In this document: one piece after another, positions 37,501 to 52,600 of the stretch
How positions within the stretch are numbered: position 1 is the first letter of the stretch
How the letters are laid out: each line of letters opens with the position of its first letter
DNA from: Dinochytrium kinnereticum
Lineage: Eukaryota; Chytridiomycota; Chytridiomycetes; Chytridiales; Chytridiaceae
Assembly (NCBI GenBank): GCA_027604005.1
Contig: JADGJT010000071.1
Span: 936 to 64,935, forward strand
Direction of reading: 5' to 3'
DNA: 64,000 bases
The notes under the pieces: generated by a model
Database searches by the model: none
Seen by the model: only the letters and a program-made list of their open reading frames with translations
Told to the model about the DNA's origin: nothing
Made by a program: the position numbers and the translations under genes

Positions 37501-38637
37501 ATGAAAACTTGCCAGGCGGCACCCGAGACCTCCTCGCACCAACTTTGAGAGCTTGTTGAAGTCAGCTGAGAAGAAGGGCATTGAGATTGATCCATCTTCA
37601 AACAAGAGTCTTGCAGATTCACTTGATCGGGCAGTGGTATGTAGTATTTTTTTTTTTTGAGGGGGGGGGGATAGTTGTTTTTTTTTTTTTTGTTAACGTG
37701 TTCCAGATTGAGGGAGACCCTTACTTCAATAAGCTGCTTAGAATATTGACAACAAGGTGTATGATGCAGGCTGTTTATTTCTGCTCTGGTACACTGCCTC
37801 ATGAGGAATTCTGGTAATGATGTTTGTGGGGGCATTAATGATTAAATTTTCGTAGGCATTATGGTCTTGCTTCCGACATTTATACGCACTTTACGTCACC
37901 TATCAGAAGATACGCAGGTAATTCCAAAGAACGGTCGATGACATGCCATCTAACCTTCATATCTTAAATAAGATCTTATCGTCCACCGGCTTCTTGCGGC
38001 ATGTATCGGATATGATAAGACCTACTCTTCGACCTTGACTGATAAGATTAGCATCTCGGAGGTGTCTGAGAGTAAGTATATCCTGATTCGATCACTTCTC
38101 TAACCATCCACAGATTTGAATTACCGCAACCGAATGGCCCAGCAGGCTGCGCGGTCTTCGGTGGAATTGTTCACAAACCTCTACTTTAAGGGCAAGATTG
38201 TCGAAGAGGAGGGTTACATTATCCGTGTTTTCAGAAACGGTTTCGGGGCGCAAATTCCAAGTTTTGGGGTCCCCAAGTTTGACATTTTCCGTCTTCTTAA
38301 CCCCCCCCCCCCCCCAAAAAAAAAAAAAAACAAAAACAAAAAACAACAAACAACAAACTCCAGATACGGTATTGAAGGTCTCGTTCGCGTCGTGTCGGAG
38401 GAAAGGTCGCAAGAAACGTATGCTTTTGACCCTGTTGGTTTGACGCTGAGATGCAACTTGTCTGGTCACGTGTTTGAGATGTTTGGGAAGGTGAAGGTTC
38501 GCATTCAGGTTCAGGATGCTGGGAATGCGTCGGCGCAAAGGTCAAAGGTTGTTCTTGACCTCTTGGAGCCGGTTATTCCGGGGCTTGCGAAGACTGAGGC
38601 TGTTGAGACAAAGAGGCCAGCTAAGAAGAGGAAGTAG
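34514..38637 (+). CDS. DIS3: Exosome nuclease Dis3/Rrp44
   Basis: Catalytic subunit of the RNA exosome, a 3'-5' exonuclease and endonuclease for rRNA, tRNA and mRNA decay in nucleus and cytoplasm. Twenty-two exons joined in frame give 963 aa (human 958). Order of domains: CR3 cysteine motif ([10 protein letters not shown]), PIN endonuclease domain ([30 protein letters not shown] with the acidic residues), two cold-shock domains, then RNB with the catalytic acidic cluster [13 protein letters not shown] and [19 protein letters not shown], and a C-terminal S1 domain ending in a basic tail (KRPAKKRK). Both nuclease sites look intact. The intron at 34793-34845 is GC-AG. The exon 21/22 junction (38276/38364) gives GVPKYGIEG; its intron carries adjacent poly-C and poly-A runs. 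First exon ATG 34514 opens [14 protein letters not shown], typical for the family. Confidence 0.97.
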
Positions 38638-39109
38638 ATGTTGTGGCCAAGTGTATTCGTTATTAATATACAATCGTTGGCAAAACTTTTGAGCCTCTCC
38701 ATGCTATTAGATGTCAATTGTCTTCACTGGCTGAGGCTGAAGGGCCCTCTATTGGAAATGTGTTGCTGCAGCAAGCCACACAGCTGGAGAAAGCAGTATG
38801 CAATAAAAGATTCATTCATCCTAAGTCAACTGGTGGTAAATATGTCAGTGGTATGTACTTAATTGAACTTCGGCATTGAATGAGAGCTTCTGTAGGCCAT
38901 TTTTGGTAAGCAGAACTGGCGATGTGGGATGATTTATATCTCCCAATATTGAAAAACACCACAAAAGTCAACTTTAACAGCGCCGTGACTGCATCACTTA
39001 AATGGCAATACTGTCTTTTCATACTTCAAGCCCACTGTCTATCATATACCTCTTAAACTTCCCTTCCTTCTCGTGCACCTTCATTCTGTTGATTGTCACT
39101 TCTCGCGTC
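38638..39109. other. Convergent intergenic gap
   Basis: Lies between the 3' ends of Dis3 (+) and the unassigned minus-strand gene. Short frames on both strands lack recognisable features. A minus-strand reading at 39019-39132 looked protein-like, but joining it would need a 25-nt intron, and the gene in front ends naturally by reading through to a TGA at 39110. Confidence 0.5.
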
Positions 39110-39886
39110 TCATGGCTCCTCCAAATCATAATCTTTGTTTCGTGTACTTGCCTTTACCTTCTTCAGACGATGTGAGAATGAATAGGATCCGACGTGCTTT
39201 TCAAAGAGACTAGAACAAATAAAGTACATCAAAGGATTTAGCAATGGAGGGTATTCAGGAGTCTCTCCCTATTTTTCCTAGCTCTATCATCTACTTACGC
39301 TCGTTCACTTATCACCTGCTCTGATTTCTCTTCTCTCCATACAGAACACAGAACATGGTCCCCCATAAATCCTTTGTCGATAGCGAAGTCAAAAATAAAA
39401 GTGTGAATGATACCTTTTTGTCTTTTTGCCTTCTTTCCGATTATGGGATCATCACAAGTAATTCCATTTCCCGCCAAATGATATCACGTAGCTTCAACTT
39501 GAATCCATAACACTTCAAGGGCAAGGGGACAGTAAGTTTACCAGCGGCCTGTGCAAGACTGGAAACCCCAGTTTCTTTTTTCTATCAAAGCGCAGCATAC
39601 CGAGTCGACACGAAGCCATTTTGCTGTCATTTCGGCGAGATGTGAGAAGGTGGGTTATCAGCAATACGAATATCTAGGCCAGTGAGCTTTGAATAAGCCA
39701 CAAGAAAGCAATCTGCGTCAAGAAAGTACTCGCGGCCGTAATATCCAGAGAGGGTGTTGGCTTTCTTAGACTAGGTGAATCTGAGCTCAGTCTTTCGCAA
39801 GCTTTTTTTGCCAGTCTCCTGTTGCACTGGACCCCAACCAACCGCACGGTGGAAGAGCAAGAAATCTCACCGAAGTCTTCCATCAT
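39110..39886 (-). CDS. Unassigned 135-aa protein, six exons
   Basis: Assembled from exons 39886-39871, 39760-39668, 39623-39601, 39548-39488, 39413-39299 and 39209-39110, all in phase with GT-AG junctions and plausible branch sites (for example CTGATAAC inside the second intron). It begins MMEDFANTLSGYYGREYFLD, contains a cysteine and aromatic-rich stretch (DADCFLVAYSKLTGLDIPK), a beta-like segment (GKLTVPLPLKCYGFKLKL), and IIHTFIFDFAIDKGF, and ends in a charged tail (KVKASTRNKDYDLEEP). No signal peptide or clear membrane helix. I do not recognise the family. The consistent phase across six small exons is the main reason to believe it; individual joins, especially the 16-nt first coding exon and the 23-nt third exon, need transcript support. 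Confidence 0.5.
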
Positions 39887-40379
39887 GTCTAATGCGTCCC
39901 TCCAGCACAAGGTAGTTCAAAGCGTCAAGTGTCCGCTTGCCGTGTTGTGCCCCCTCCATCCATCCTCGTCGCAGGCAGGCAGGCAGTGGTCGTTTGAATT
40001 GTCTCTGAAATTTAGTTTGAGAAATGACAGAGGCACAGGCGATGATGCGCAAGAGAGCAGCAGCAGCAGCGCCGTTCCCTCAACTGCATGACGGGATTCA
40101 ACGCCGTCCGTTCTACACCCTTCATGCGGTCCATCATTCCTCGCGCGCATCCTCCCCATCATTTCTCACCACCGCATGACGCAGCACCAGACGCACTGCT
40201 GACGAACAGGCCCTCGTCCACCATCCAGAAGCGGCAGGCGAGCGATCGAGCGAGGGAGGGCGTCTCGGGGGGCGTCTCTCCGCACGCGCACGATGCCGTT
40301 TCGCGGCTGCTGTGACGTCCCAATGCGATGGGCTCAGAAATTTTTTGCATTTTTTTCACTTTTCGCTTTTGCGCAGGCA
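39887..40379. other. Divergent intergenic region before the Rieske gene
   Basis: Should contain promoters for the unassigned minus-strand gene and the Rieske gene. The sequence TTTGCGCAG ends at 40376, just before the Rieske ATG, and would serve as a splice acceptor for a 5'-leader intron (inference). Open frames here (for example 40088-40315) show no known protein. Confidence 0.5.
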
Positions 40380-41476
40380 ATGAACCCCCAGATCAACCGA
40401 ACGGCCTTCGTTGCGCTCTCGACCGGCCGTGCTGCCCAGGCAAAGGCTCGCTCTGCTGGCAGCAAGCTGCGCGTTCCCACCCCCTCCGGCTTTGGCCAGG
40501 CCGCCGCCGCTGGCCAGATCGCCGTGAAGACGCCGTTTGCCTGTAAGTAGTCTCTTTGCGATCGGCTGGGATGAGGAGGGACCGATGGAAAGGGACGCCT
40601 CCTTGACTGACTTTGACTCTGATTGCCCAGCCTCTTTCTCCCCTCTTCAAGTCCACAAGAGGTTCTACGCTTCCAAGGCCCCCGTCACTGAGTTGGGGCA
40701 GGGCGGCGACATCACCTCCCCTCCTGATCAATCCAAATACCTGAAAAACCTCTCCAACTACGATGACACTGCCAGCCGTAACCTGTCGTACCTTCTAATT
40801 GGAACCTATGGATTCGTCCAGGCCGCCGCTGTGAAGAACATTGTCACCGATCTCCTTGTCAGTTTGGCGCCTTCTGCCGATGTTTTGGCTTTGGCAAAGG
40901 TTGAGGTGGACAGGGCCAGCATTCCTGAGGGAAAGAACGTTGTCATCAAGGTGGGAATGGGCAGATTTGAACTTTTGACTGATGAAGGCTGATCGTGGTT
41001 TGCTCTTCTTTCCGTTTTGCAGTGGAGGGGAAAGCCTGTGTTCATTCGTCACCGTACCGCTGAGGGTAGGATCCATTCTTTATTTTAGACTGGCATGAAA
41101 GGGCTGCATGCTAAGTGGATCTCTCTTTATAGAAATTGCTGAGGCTGGCCAGGTCAGCTTGAGCGAGCTGCGGCATCCCGAAACCGACGCTGAGCGTGTC
41201 AAGGACCCCTCGTGGTTGGTCATGCTTGGTGTCTGCACGCACTTGGGTTGTGTTCCTATGGGAGAAGGTATGTCATGTCTCTCTTTCTTTTGGCAACCAA
41301 AGGTGGCGTTTCTGATCGTTTGGCTTCTCTTTCCAGCTGGTGAATACAACGGATGGTTCTGCCCTTGCCACGGATCTCATTACGATATCTCCGGACGTAT
41401 TCGAAAGGGTCCCGCGCCCCTCAACCTCGAGATCCCTCCTTATGATCTGACCGACGACAAGATCATCATTGGTTAG
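40380..41476 (+). CDS. RIP1: Cytochrome b-c1 complex Rieske iron-sulfur subunit
   Basis: Carries the [2Fe-2S] cluster that takes electrons from ubiquinol in respiratory complex III of the mitochondrial inner membrane. Five exons: 40380-40542, 40631-40950, 41023-41065, 41133-41267, 41337-41476; 266 aa. A long presequence rich in Arg/Ala/Ser precedes [11 protein letters not shown]. The transmembrane helix and hinge follow ([32 protein letters not shown] spans it; flexible hinge ALAKVEV). The cluster domain has box 1 [11 protein letters not shown], split by the last intron, and box 2 [11 protein letters not shown], with the two Cys and two His ligands present. The C-terminus is [14 protein letters not shown]. 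The ATG at 40380 is preferred over the upstream in-frame one (40293) because a splice acceptor lies between them. Confidence 0.96.
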
Positions 41477-41587
41477 AGTCTGGCATTAAAATACATTCTA
41501 TTTCTTGACCATAGCCGTGGGACCACTTTGATACTTTAGTTTTGTTTGTTTTTTTAAATATTGTTTGGCGTCTAAAAAGATTATGAA

Positions 41588-43329
41588 TCAAAAGCTTAGG
41601 AGCTTTGTCTCCAGCGTCCTCAAGTTGACCAGAACGACTTGACGAGTTGATGAAAATGTTGGGACGAGAACTATACGGGATGTCTCATTTAAGGGCCCTG
41701 CGCTTGTTAGCCGTAACAGAATGGTTCACAGCCTTACCAGTAATCAACTTTGTTGCGAATTCTGGCTGGTTTCCTACAAAGAAAATGTGTGGCCATTCCT
41801 TGACGACGAAAGGATCATCATCCTGAAATGGGTAGCACCCTTTTGAATTGGATTAGTTCAAGAAGGGAAAAAAAGGCCCAGAGTACATAAAGTATCAGGT
41901 GCAGTAGGTGCAATATGATTCCATTTTAGCAGGTGCTCCGCAATGTCTATCCGTGAAATCTGATCTTGGTATTTAAGTATGTCGTCAACATTTTGCCCCG
42001 AACAACCCAAAATCCTAAGAGATATAAAGATAAGTATCCAACCCTCTCCTTCAAATCTGCTAACCTCACGCTATCCAGCTCCAATAATGTGGGGTTTGTT
42101 GTTAGGTCAAAGGAATCTAGCGTGCATGATTTAGGGAAGAGGGATGAATGCAGTGGCTGCTGAGGGAGCGCATAAGTTCCGGGGTCGGATTGTCCAGGCA
42201 TTAGCGATATCGGAACACTCGCCGTCAGCGATCGTAAGCAGAGGTCAGCATCTAAAAGCGATTCGTTAAAAGCAAACTTCTTTTATGAATAACCATTACC
42301 CTCAAGGACGTTATAAACCGAGGATGGTGTAGATAGCTTATCAATCGTGCCGCAGTCAAGCGTGTTTCCCGCGAAAATGACCCTCACGACGTTGGACGCG
42401 CCGTCATTCTGAACCCAACGCACAATGGTTATCTACATGAAGAATTCAACTACCATGTGCAATCTTACCATATCACCCAGATCTCCGCTAAGGTAGTCAA
42501 ACGCAAGCTGCGCCTCCAGTGTACTGTTTCTTGAGCTCAGATTAAGCCCAGAAACAAGCGCAACGTATGGATCCGAATCTGATAACCCTTTAACAAAAGC
42601 AGAAGCGAGTGAAGCCAACCTCTGAGAGCCGGCGAGGACAGGTCCAGCTTGAGAGACTGACGTGGCGCAGGACAGCAGAGCTCCAAAACCTCAAAGCAGC
42701 CATCCTCGCTCTCGTGTCCGAGCACCCCCAAAACAACGCCTGTTTTTAAACCGTGTCAGGGCAGCGAGCATGTAGAAAACTAATTTTACCAGTGACAAAA
42801 AGCTCGCTCTGGACAAGTGGACCAGTGAGCTTGATACGCCCGGACTCATCCTCCATCAGCACCTCATCCTCAGAGCTCCAGAAACTCTGCCGCGGAGGCT
42901 GTGGCTGCGATCCCATGCTCTGATAACGGCGTTAAGCTGTGGCCACCAATCCCCGCAATGCAATCTCTTACGTCTTGGGTCAGTTCGTCCAGAATGCTTG
43001 GCTTAAGAGGCATATCCTTGTAAACCGTCCCAACAAAGTAGCTATTGCCTACGCGGGGCACATCTAGAATGCGCTTGACAAAGGTTGGCGATGGTCCTCC
43101 TGCTGAGCATTCTCTTAGCAAAGACATCCCGTGCAATGTGTGGGAAAGCATGGACCGTACATGCACCGGGCATCGCCCATCGCTTCTTGCACATCTCCAT
43201 GACGGCCGGCCGCAGCATATTCAGCCTCGTGAAGTAGATGCCAGCGAACTGCTGCACATACGACCGCTCCTTCACTAGGAACGGCTCGTTGAGGTTCGCG
43301 AATGAGCAGGTCTTGCGCTCGACCACCAT
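41588..43329 (-). CDS. DNA polymerase delta subunit 2 (small subunit, Pol31/POLD2-like)
   Basis: Non-catalytic B-subunit that bridges the polymerase to the third subunit in replicative DNA polymerase delta. Ten exons: 43329-43167, 43102-42972, 42919-42790, 42739-42620, 42587-42469, 42432-42300, 42251-42065, 42014-41887, 41839-41738, 41697-41588; 440 aa. The N-terminal part has KERSYVQQFAGIYFTRLNML and ILDVPRVGNSYFVGTVYKDM; the OB fold has VVLGVLGHESEDGCFEVLE; the inactivated phosphoesterase domain has YVALVSGLNLSS, VIFAGNTLD, SLMPGQSDPGTYALPQQPLH, LGCSGQNVDDI, APTAPDTLWCYPF and FFVGNQPEF. Metal ligands of active phosphoesterases are not seen, as expected for this family. The model needs a 32-nt intron at 42588-42619 to stay in frame. 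The exon 2 start could also be 43099. Confidence 0.93.
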
Positions 43330-43385
43330 GCTGCTGCTGCCGTGAAAAGAACTTTGAAAAAAATTGAATCTCTTTCAGCAACCGA
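43330..43385. promoter_or_regulatory. 56-bp divergent promoter gap (Pol delta subunit 2 / NT-C2 protein)
   Basis: Start codons of the two genes lie 56 bp apart on opposite strands. No specific element was recognised. Confidence 0.5.
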
Positions 43386-44255
43386 ATGTTTAGGAAGAAG
43401 GTTGTCTTCCAAGCCGACTGCCATCTGCTGGACCTGGTCAACCTGCCGTACGTGAGCGGATTCTACTTTGCCAAGTGGAAGCTGAAGGGGACGAATGCCC
43501 GCGGCGTGACGCAGAGGTGGGGGCTCAGACTTGCTGCCTGTCAAGGCTGGCCGTCGCTGATCTTTGTCGTGAATGTGCAGGGCGACAGTCAAGGATCACA
43601 CCGTTGTTTGGAATGCTTCTTTCGCGGTGGAGGCAACCATCTTTCTGGGTAAAGACGGCGTGTTGCTGCCCTGTGAGCTGCTTCTCTACATCAAACAGGT
43701 TTGTTAACCGCACCGCCACTTTGGGAATTAGAGGCTAAAAATTCGGTAGGAAGTGAATGGAGGGCGTAGCTCAGAGGATCTGGGCATGATCAGCATCAAC
43801 CTTGCTGAGTATGCGGACTCCAGATCATCACTGCGGAAGCATCTTCTGCAGGATGCGCGAGTCAATTCAGTCGTCAGGGTAATTTTTGTTTCCCTTAGAT
43901 GAGGCTGACACTTTCTAAAAAAAAGGTCAAGATCGAGATGAAGCTATTAAAGGGCGACCCAATCTACGCAGTGTATGCTGATTCAAATATCTATTATTTT
44001 CTGATCATCGCTTGATGCAGGCCAAATCTGGAGAAACGGGACATGTCGATTGAGCAGATCCGGGACTTCATAACTGGAGACAAGCCGTCAACAGCAGGTG
44101 TAAATGCAAGTATTTCGAATTTGACAAATGACGATGTAAGCCATCCCCCAGCGATCCCTAAGCATCACTAACACTACTAGACCATTCCCCGATCATCGGT
44201 TTGCGGATCAGACGACGCGAATCTCGATATCGTGAACCACATTTTCAAAACCTAG
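43386..44255 (+). CDS. N-terminal C2-domain (NT-C2, EEIG1/FAM102-like) protein
   Basis: Six exons: 43386-43516, 43581-43698, 43750-43878, 43926-43972, 44021-44135, 44181-44255; 204 aa. Begins MFRKKVVFQADCHLLDLVNL, then FYFAKWKLKG, the pair VKDHTVVWNASFAVE, and LGMISINLAEYA, the order and spacing typical of the NT-C2 domain (a membrane- or partner-binding C2 fold found in EEIG1/FAM102, EHBP1 and fungal relatives). After the strand VVRVKIEMKLLKGDPIYAV comes a short C-terminal extension with no domain, ending IVNHIFKT. Its stop is 12 bp from the convergent ALG8 stop. Function in fungi is not established; a role in trafficking or the cytoskeleton is inferred from the family. Confidence 0.82.
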
Positions 44256-44267
44256 TGGTTTTATTCT

Positions 44268-46389
<2,122 letters not shown>

Positions 46390-46496
46390 TTTTGCCGACA
46401 ATTTCAACCTCAATTTCTCTTCTCCTTTTCCACCTCCTTCCAAACAAAACTCCGACATGGTAAGGCCGTGGGTTGGGACGCCTTTACTCACCAGGG
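46390..46496. promoter_or_regulatory. 107-bp divergent promoter gap (ALG8 / RVB2)
   Basis: Separates the two starts. An ATG at 46456 is followed directly by GTAAGG, but no acceptor keeps it in frame with the RVB2 exon, so it is not used as the start. Confidence 0.5.
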
Positions 46497-48375
<1,879 letters not shown>

Positions 48376-48388
48376 TTGAAGTGCGTAA

Positions 48389-49393
48389 CTAGTCGGAGAT
48401 CTCCCTTTTCTTAGCGTCAAGCGTCTTATCTATTTCCGTTATGGCACTATTTGTTTCCACTTGAAGCTTCTCAAAGTTACTACACCTCTTCAACCATATT
48501 TCCATACCTTTGCCTCTAAAGCCCGAATTTCATCTGCTGTCGCTTTCTGCTTGAGCTTCTTTTTAACATCGCCTTTAGCCTCCGCTCTGATTTCACGAAT
48601 ACGAGCCTTGGCCTTTTCCGCAATCATGGCGACTGACTTGAGCATTGTTTCTCGATATTCTTTCGATAGTCTTTGAGAAGGGGTTTAAAAAATCTTTTAT
48701 TTAGACAGTTACTCACCGCGGGATGGGAACAAGGAATGAAGTTGGAGTGTCTCTTTGTGGATTAAACCCCATGTTGGCATCTCTTACCGCCTTTTCGGCA
48801 AAGCGCATTAACTTTTTAATTGAGTCAGCAAAAAATATATATATTGGACCTAAAACAAGACCTGTTCATCATGAATGTTGACTTTTAAAGTGCTTGCATC
48901 CTTTGAGCTGATCTGCGATATCTCCTTTAATGGCAGCCTCGAGTTGTTGTGGGAAACATAGACCGAATCCAGCAGTCCTTATGGAGTGTATAAGTCACCA
49001 TTTGACTCGCATATGTTCTAAGCGCTCGTGTATGATCCCTTGCCAGTTCAGCCTACCTGCATGAGCACGGCCAACTCGAACATTCCCAAACTCTGTCTTT
49101 GTTCTTTCTAGAACAGTCTTAAAGGCCAAAGATGACTTAGCCAGCATGCTCGCCATCTCCTTTGAGGCATCTTCTTTGCTCATAGCGTTCCCATCATCCT
49201 TGCCTCCCTTCTTCTTGCTGGCGTAACTCCGGCAGGCTTGGAAGGGTTGCGTCCAGAGGACACGGATGCGACGAGGAAATAGGCTTGTCAACATATTATT
49301 CGAGCTAAAAAAAAGCAAAGAGGTGCATATGTGGGATCGGAATAAGGAGAAGAGTGCCTGCATGGGCATGAAAACACTCGATAGTTGCTTCAT
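48389..49393 (-). CDS. Mitochondrial ribosome recycling factor
   Basis: Splits post-termination mitochondrial ribosomes together with mitochondrial EF-G2. Five exons: 49393-49057, 48977-48862, 48811-48717, 48670-48508, 48469-48389; 263 aa from the first ATG. An alternative ATG at 49294 (MLTSLFPRRIRVLWTQPFQA) gives 230 aa and a more typical presequence, so the true start is open. RRF blocks are clear: KTVLERTKTEFGNVRVGRAH then AGLLDSVYV, PLKEISQISSKDASTLKVNI, FAEKAVRDANMGFNPQRD, VPIPRLSKEYRETMLKSVA, RIREIRAEAKGDVKKK and a C-terminal helix ending KKREISD. The stop is 13 bp from the convergent RVB2 stop. Confidence 0.92.
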
Positions 49394-49663
49394 GCTTCAT
49401 GCTTCTACTTCATGTCTTCATTTATTTATTTTTTTTTTTGTCTTTTTCGAGAGGGCTGATGGACGCATGCATTCGGCACGCTCTGAATAGGGACTTTACA
49501 ATAAATCTGCTTAGAATTGAAGAATACAAAGGGATATCATGCATCCCCCCATCTCTTTAAATTGTTTCTGCACATTGACCCTCGCAACCACATTTTGAGG
49601 ACTTTGTCTGAGCGCTTTTTTTTTTTTTTAAAAGCTGACAATTCGGCTATTGAAGTACATACG
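49394..49663. promoter_or_regulatory. Divergent intergenic region (recycling factor / UTP20)
   Basis: A 270-bp gap containing a poly-T run near 49428-49439, a second T-run near 49616-49629, and no recognisable gene. Confidence 0.45.
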
Positions 49664-52600
49664 ATGTCCGTCAAAGGACTAAACCAAACCGAGGGGAAGA
49701 ACCGATTTCGGGTGGGTTGATGGGAATACAGCATAGACGAGGCTAATGTGCATGATCTTCTAGTTTCAATCCTTCAATGAACGGTTGAAGCATGCAAAGC
49801 TAACGGCGACGGCCCATGTCAGATCGCAATACGAGTTTGAGGACCCAGAGGTTTCTAGATGTGCAACACCTGCAAAGTTAATGCTTTTAGCTAGGGAATT
49901 CATTTTTTGTGGAGGAGTTGGAACTTCTGAAGGATCTGGATGGTTCAGCAGCATTTCGAGAGCTCAACCAGGAGATTTCACCGTTTGCTCAATCCTTGCA
50001 ACAGATTCTATTCCATAAGGATACGATCGTCAACATCCTTGTCACTGCATTGGACGAGAGAAGGGGTCTTTATGATTCCACTTTAAAGTATGGATTGATG
50101 ACGGCTTTTCTAACTGCACAAGATTATTGGTGGCCCTTTCCCGAGACCTTCAGGATGAATTCAGTGTGTTTTTCATTAAAGTCATCGGAGCAATCTTGTC
50201 CCTTCTCAGTTTTAAGGAATTAGAGGCACTGGAGGTTTGTGCATTGTATAAACTATTTTTAATGCAGTTTTTTAGGCGGTGTTTAATGCTCTTGTGTATA
50301 TCTTTAAATACATGCATCAAGCGATCGGCGACATGTTTTTGGATACATTCACGTAATGAATTTTGAAAAACTATTCTTACTGACGATCGGTTAGTTTGTT
50401 CGGAGTCGCCTTCAATGATAATCGAGTTCATGTGCGAACATTTGCGGCCGAGGCTGTGGCATATCTTTTCAGAAAGCTGCCGTCTGAATCCCTCGAGGAT
50501 TATCATTCAGATATTCTGGAATCCTTACGATCTCTCCCTTCGGATAACAAGATTGACGGATACTCAAGATTCTACTTCAACATCATTAAGGTATGACACA
50601 AATAGCGGGCTTTTGTTGATCTTTTGCAGCAAGTCAGAAATAGTTTGCATTCAAAGACAAGGACATACCTGAAGCCGGCATTTCAAGATATTCTGAGCCC
50701 AACTGCTGAAGTCAACGGTGCTTTTAATTCTTCTTTTCGAGGACTTACGCATTTCAGATCCTTGCCATCGCATGATGCTCCAAGCGGTTGAGATGACACT
50801 TCATCATTGCAAGCCAGAATCTGGAAGCCTTATAATCGATGAAGTCGTAGATAACGCAAAATTAGCGGTTTTTGAAGGGCCAGCCGAAAATGATAAAGCA
50901 AAAGAACCTATCACGAAGGCTATGGCGTTCTTGAATCTGTGTCTATATGTTCAGTATGGCAACTTGTTATTAGGTAAAGCTTGCCATGATTTTGTTGGGC
51001 TTATATATTGTAGACTGGACGCCAATTTTTGATATGGTGGAACATTGTGCAAAGAGGTTTACTGTGGAACAGTTCCCTTCCCTCACAATAACTTTTGGCC
51101 TGCTGCTGGCCAACGCCCCGAAAACAATGCAGGCTAAATGTGAAAAATTCTCGAAAACCGTTTTTCAAATGGTGGGATTTTACTGTCGTTGTTGTTTTGA
51201 TATTTTCAGCAAGCTTAACAGCATTTCTAATTTCATTTTTCCTTTCAGGACGTAAAATCGGCTGTTGTGTACATTGAAATGACGAAAAGTATCAAAGCCG
51301 TAGTTGGAAGAGAGTTCGCGAATAAGTTCCTGAACCAGTTGAGCATTTTTACTCTCTTATTTTGTTTTTTAATTTAGCCTCTTACTTTTAATTAGCTCGA
51401 AGGATGTTTCAAAGAATTTTGATGAGGTCCTCTTTCTTTTAGCCCCTTCGTTCCAACCCGGAGAGGATGGCACAAGTATATCTCTTGAGACCAGTCTGAC
51501 CCTCACTGCTAATGAAGCTGGCCGACTTCATCACGCCAATATATTTTCTCAACTTCGCCGAGTTCTAAGTGACAGAAAGCTTTTTAAGTCTTCTGGCGCT
51601 ATCTCTGTAAGTTGATTTAATTGTTTACAGTTTAGCATATTTTGACTCTTTTTTAATTGCCATTATTTTTTTTTCTCTTCCCTTTGCATTACTAGGATAA
51701 GTCTTCAGACCTTGGAAAGCTCTGGACAGCGATTACCTGCCTTGCCTCTCTACAAGTTGAAGCTTCGGACCTCTTGCCTACTATATCCGAGCTTGTTATC
51801 TATATTCTAAAGGAATTAAAGTCAAGTACGGACACAATGAAAGATGTTTTACTGCTATTTGCATCGTGGGGGTTAAAGGAGATAGCGGTAAAGTTTTCTA
51901 AGGATAAACTTCTCGCCGAGTTATGGCCTTCTATAACCACGATTTTTCTGAACGCTGGTGCTCGATATACTTTTTCTTTGGAAGCATTTTGCGACTTTCT
52001 ACACGCTTTAGTTTCAAGGTTTTTGTTTATAAAGAATATTAGTTTCTTAAATTTTTCTTAGGGGATCCTTCACACTGAACCAAAATGATTTCGAAGCCAT
52101 CCGATCTGTCTTAAAGCCAAACTTTTCCTCCCATGAAAAAAGCCTTCGCCTAAACTCTGCAAGAATCATGCAAACACTGTATTCCGTTTATGCTGGAAAG
52201 AAGAATAAATCTGATTTGGCTCAGCAGGTAATTATTGAATTTTCAAGCTTATCTGATGTTCCTAGCTTTTTGCCTCTTTGGTAGAATTTGATGAGCACGA
52301 AAATAATCCCACGACATCGAGAGATAAAAGCCTTTGTGTTAAGAAACTAGGTCAAACCGTTTTGACTCATCAAAATCTGCCTCAGGCGATCATTGAAAAT
52401 ATCCTTCAATATCTTTTTGGTTCGTTTCGCGTTCTTAAGGTTTAACACTAATGGTATTTAAGCCTTCTTGACGGAAAAGTTTGCGCCTATTATTCCTGCG
52501 GTGACGGAGGCACTCGTTAGCGTCGCTAAGAGACATAACCATATGTTTTGGGTAGTTTTCTTAGATGTTTCGTCCAAGCTCAAAGGTACTCTTGCATCCC

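Noticed and set aside
39133..39157. A 25-nt intron extending the unassigned minus-strand gene to 39019
   Set aside because: Too short to splice; reading through ends naturally at a TGA with a charged C-terminal tail.
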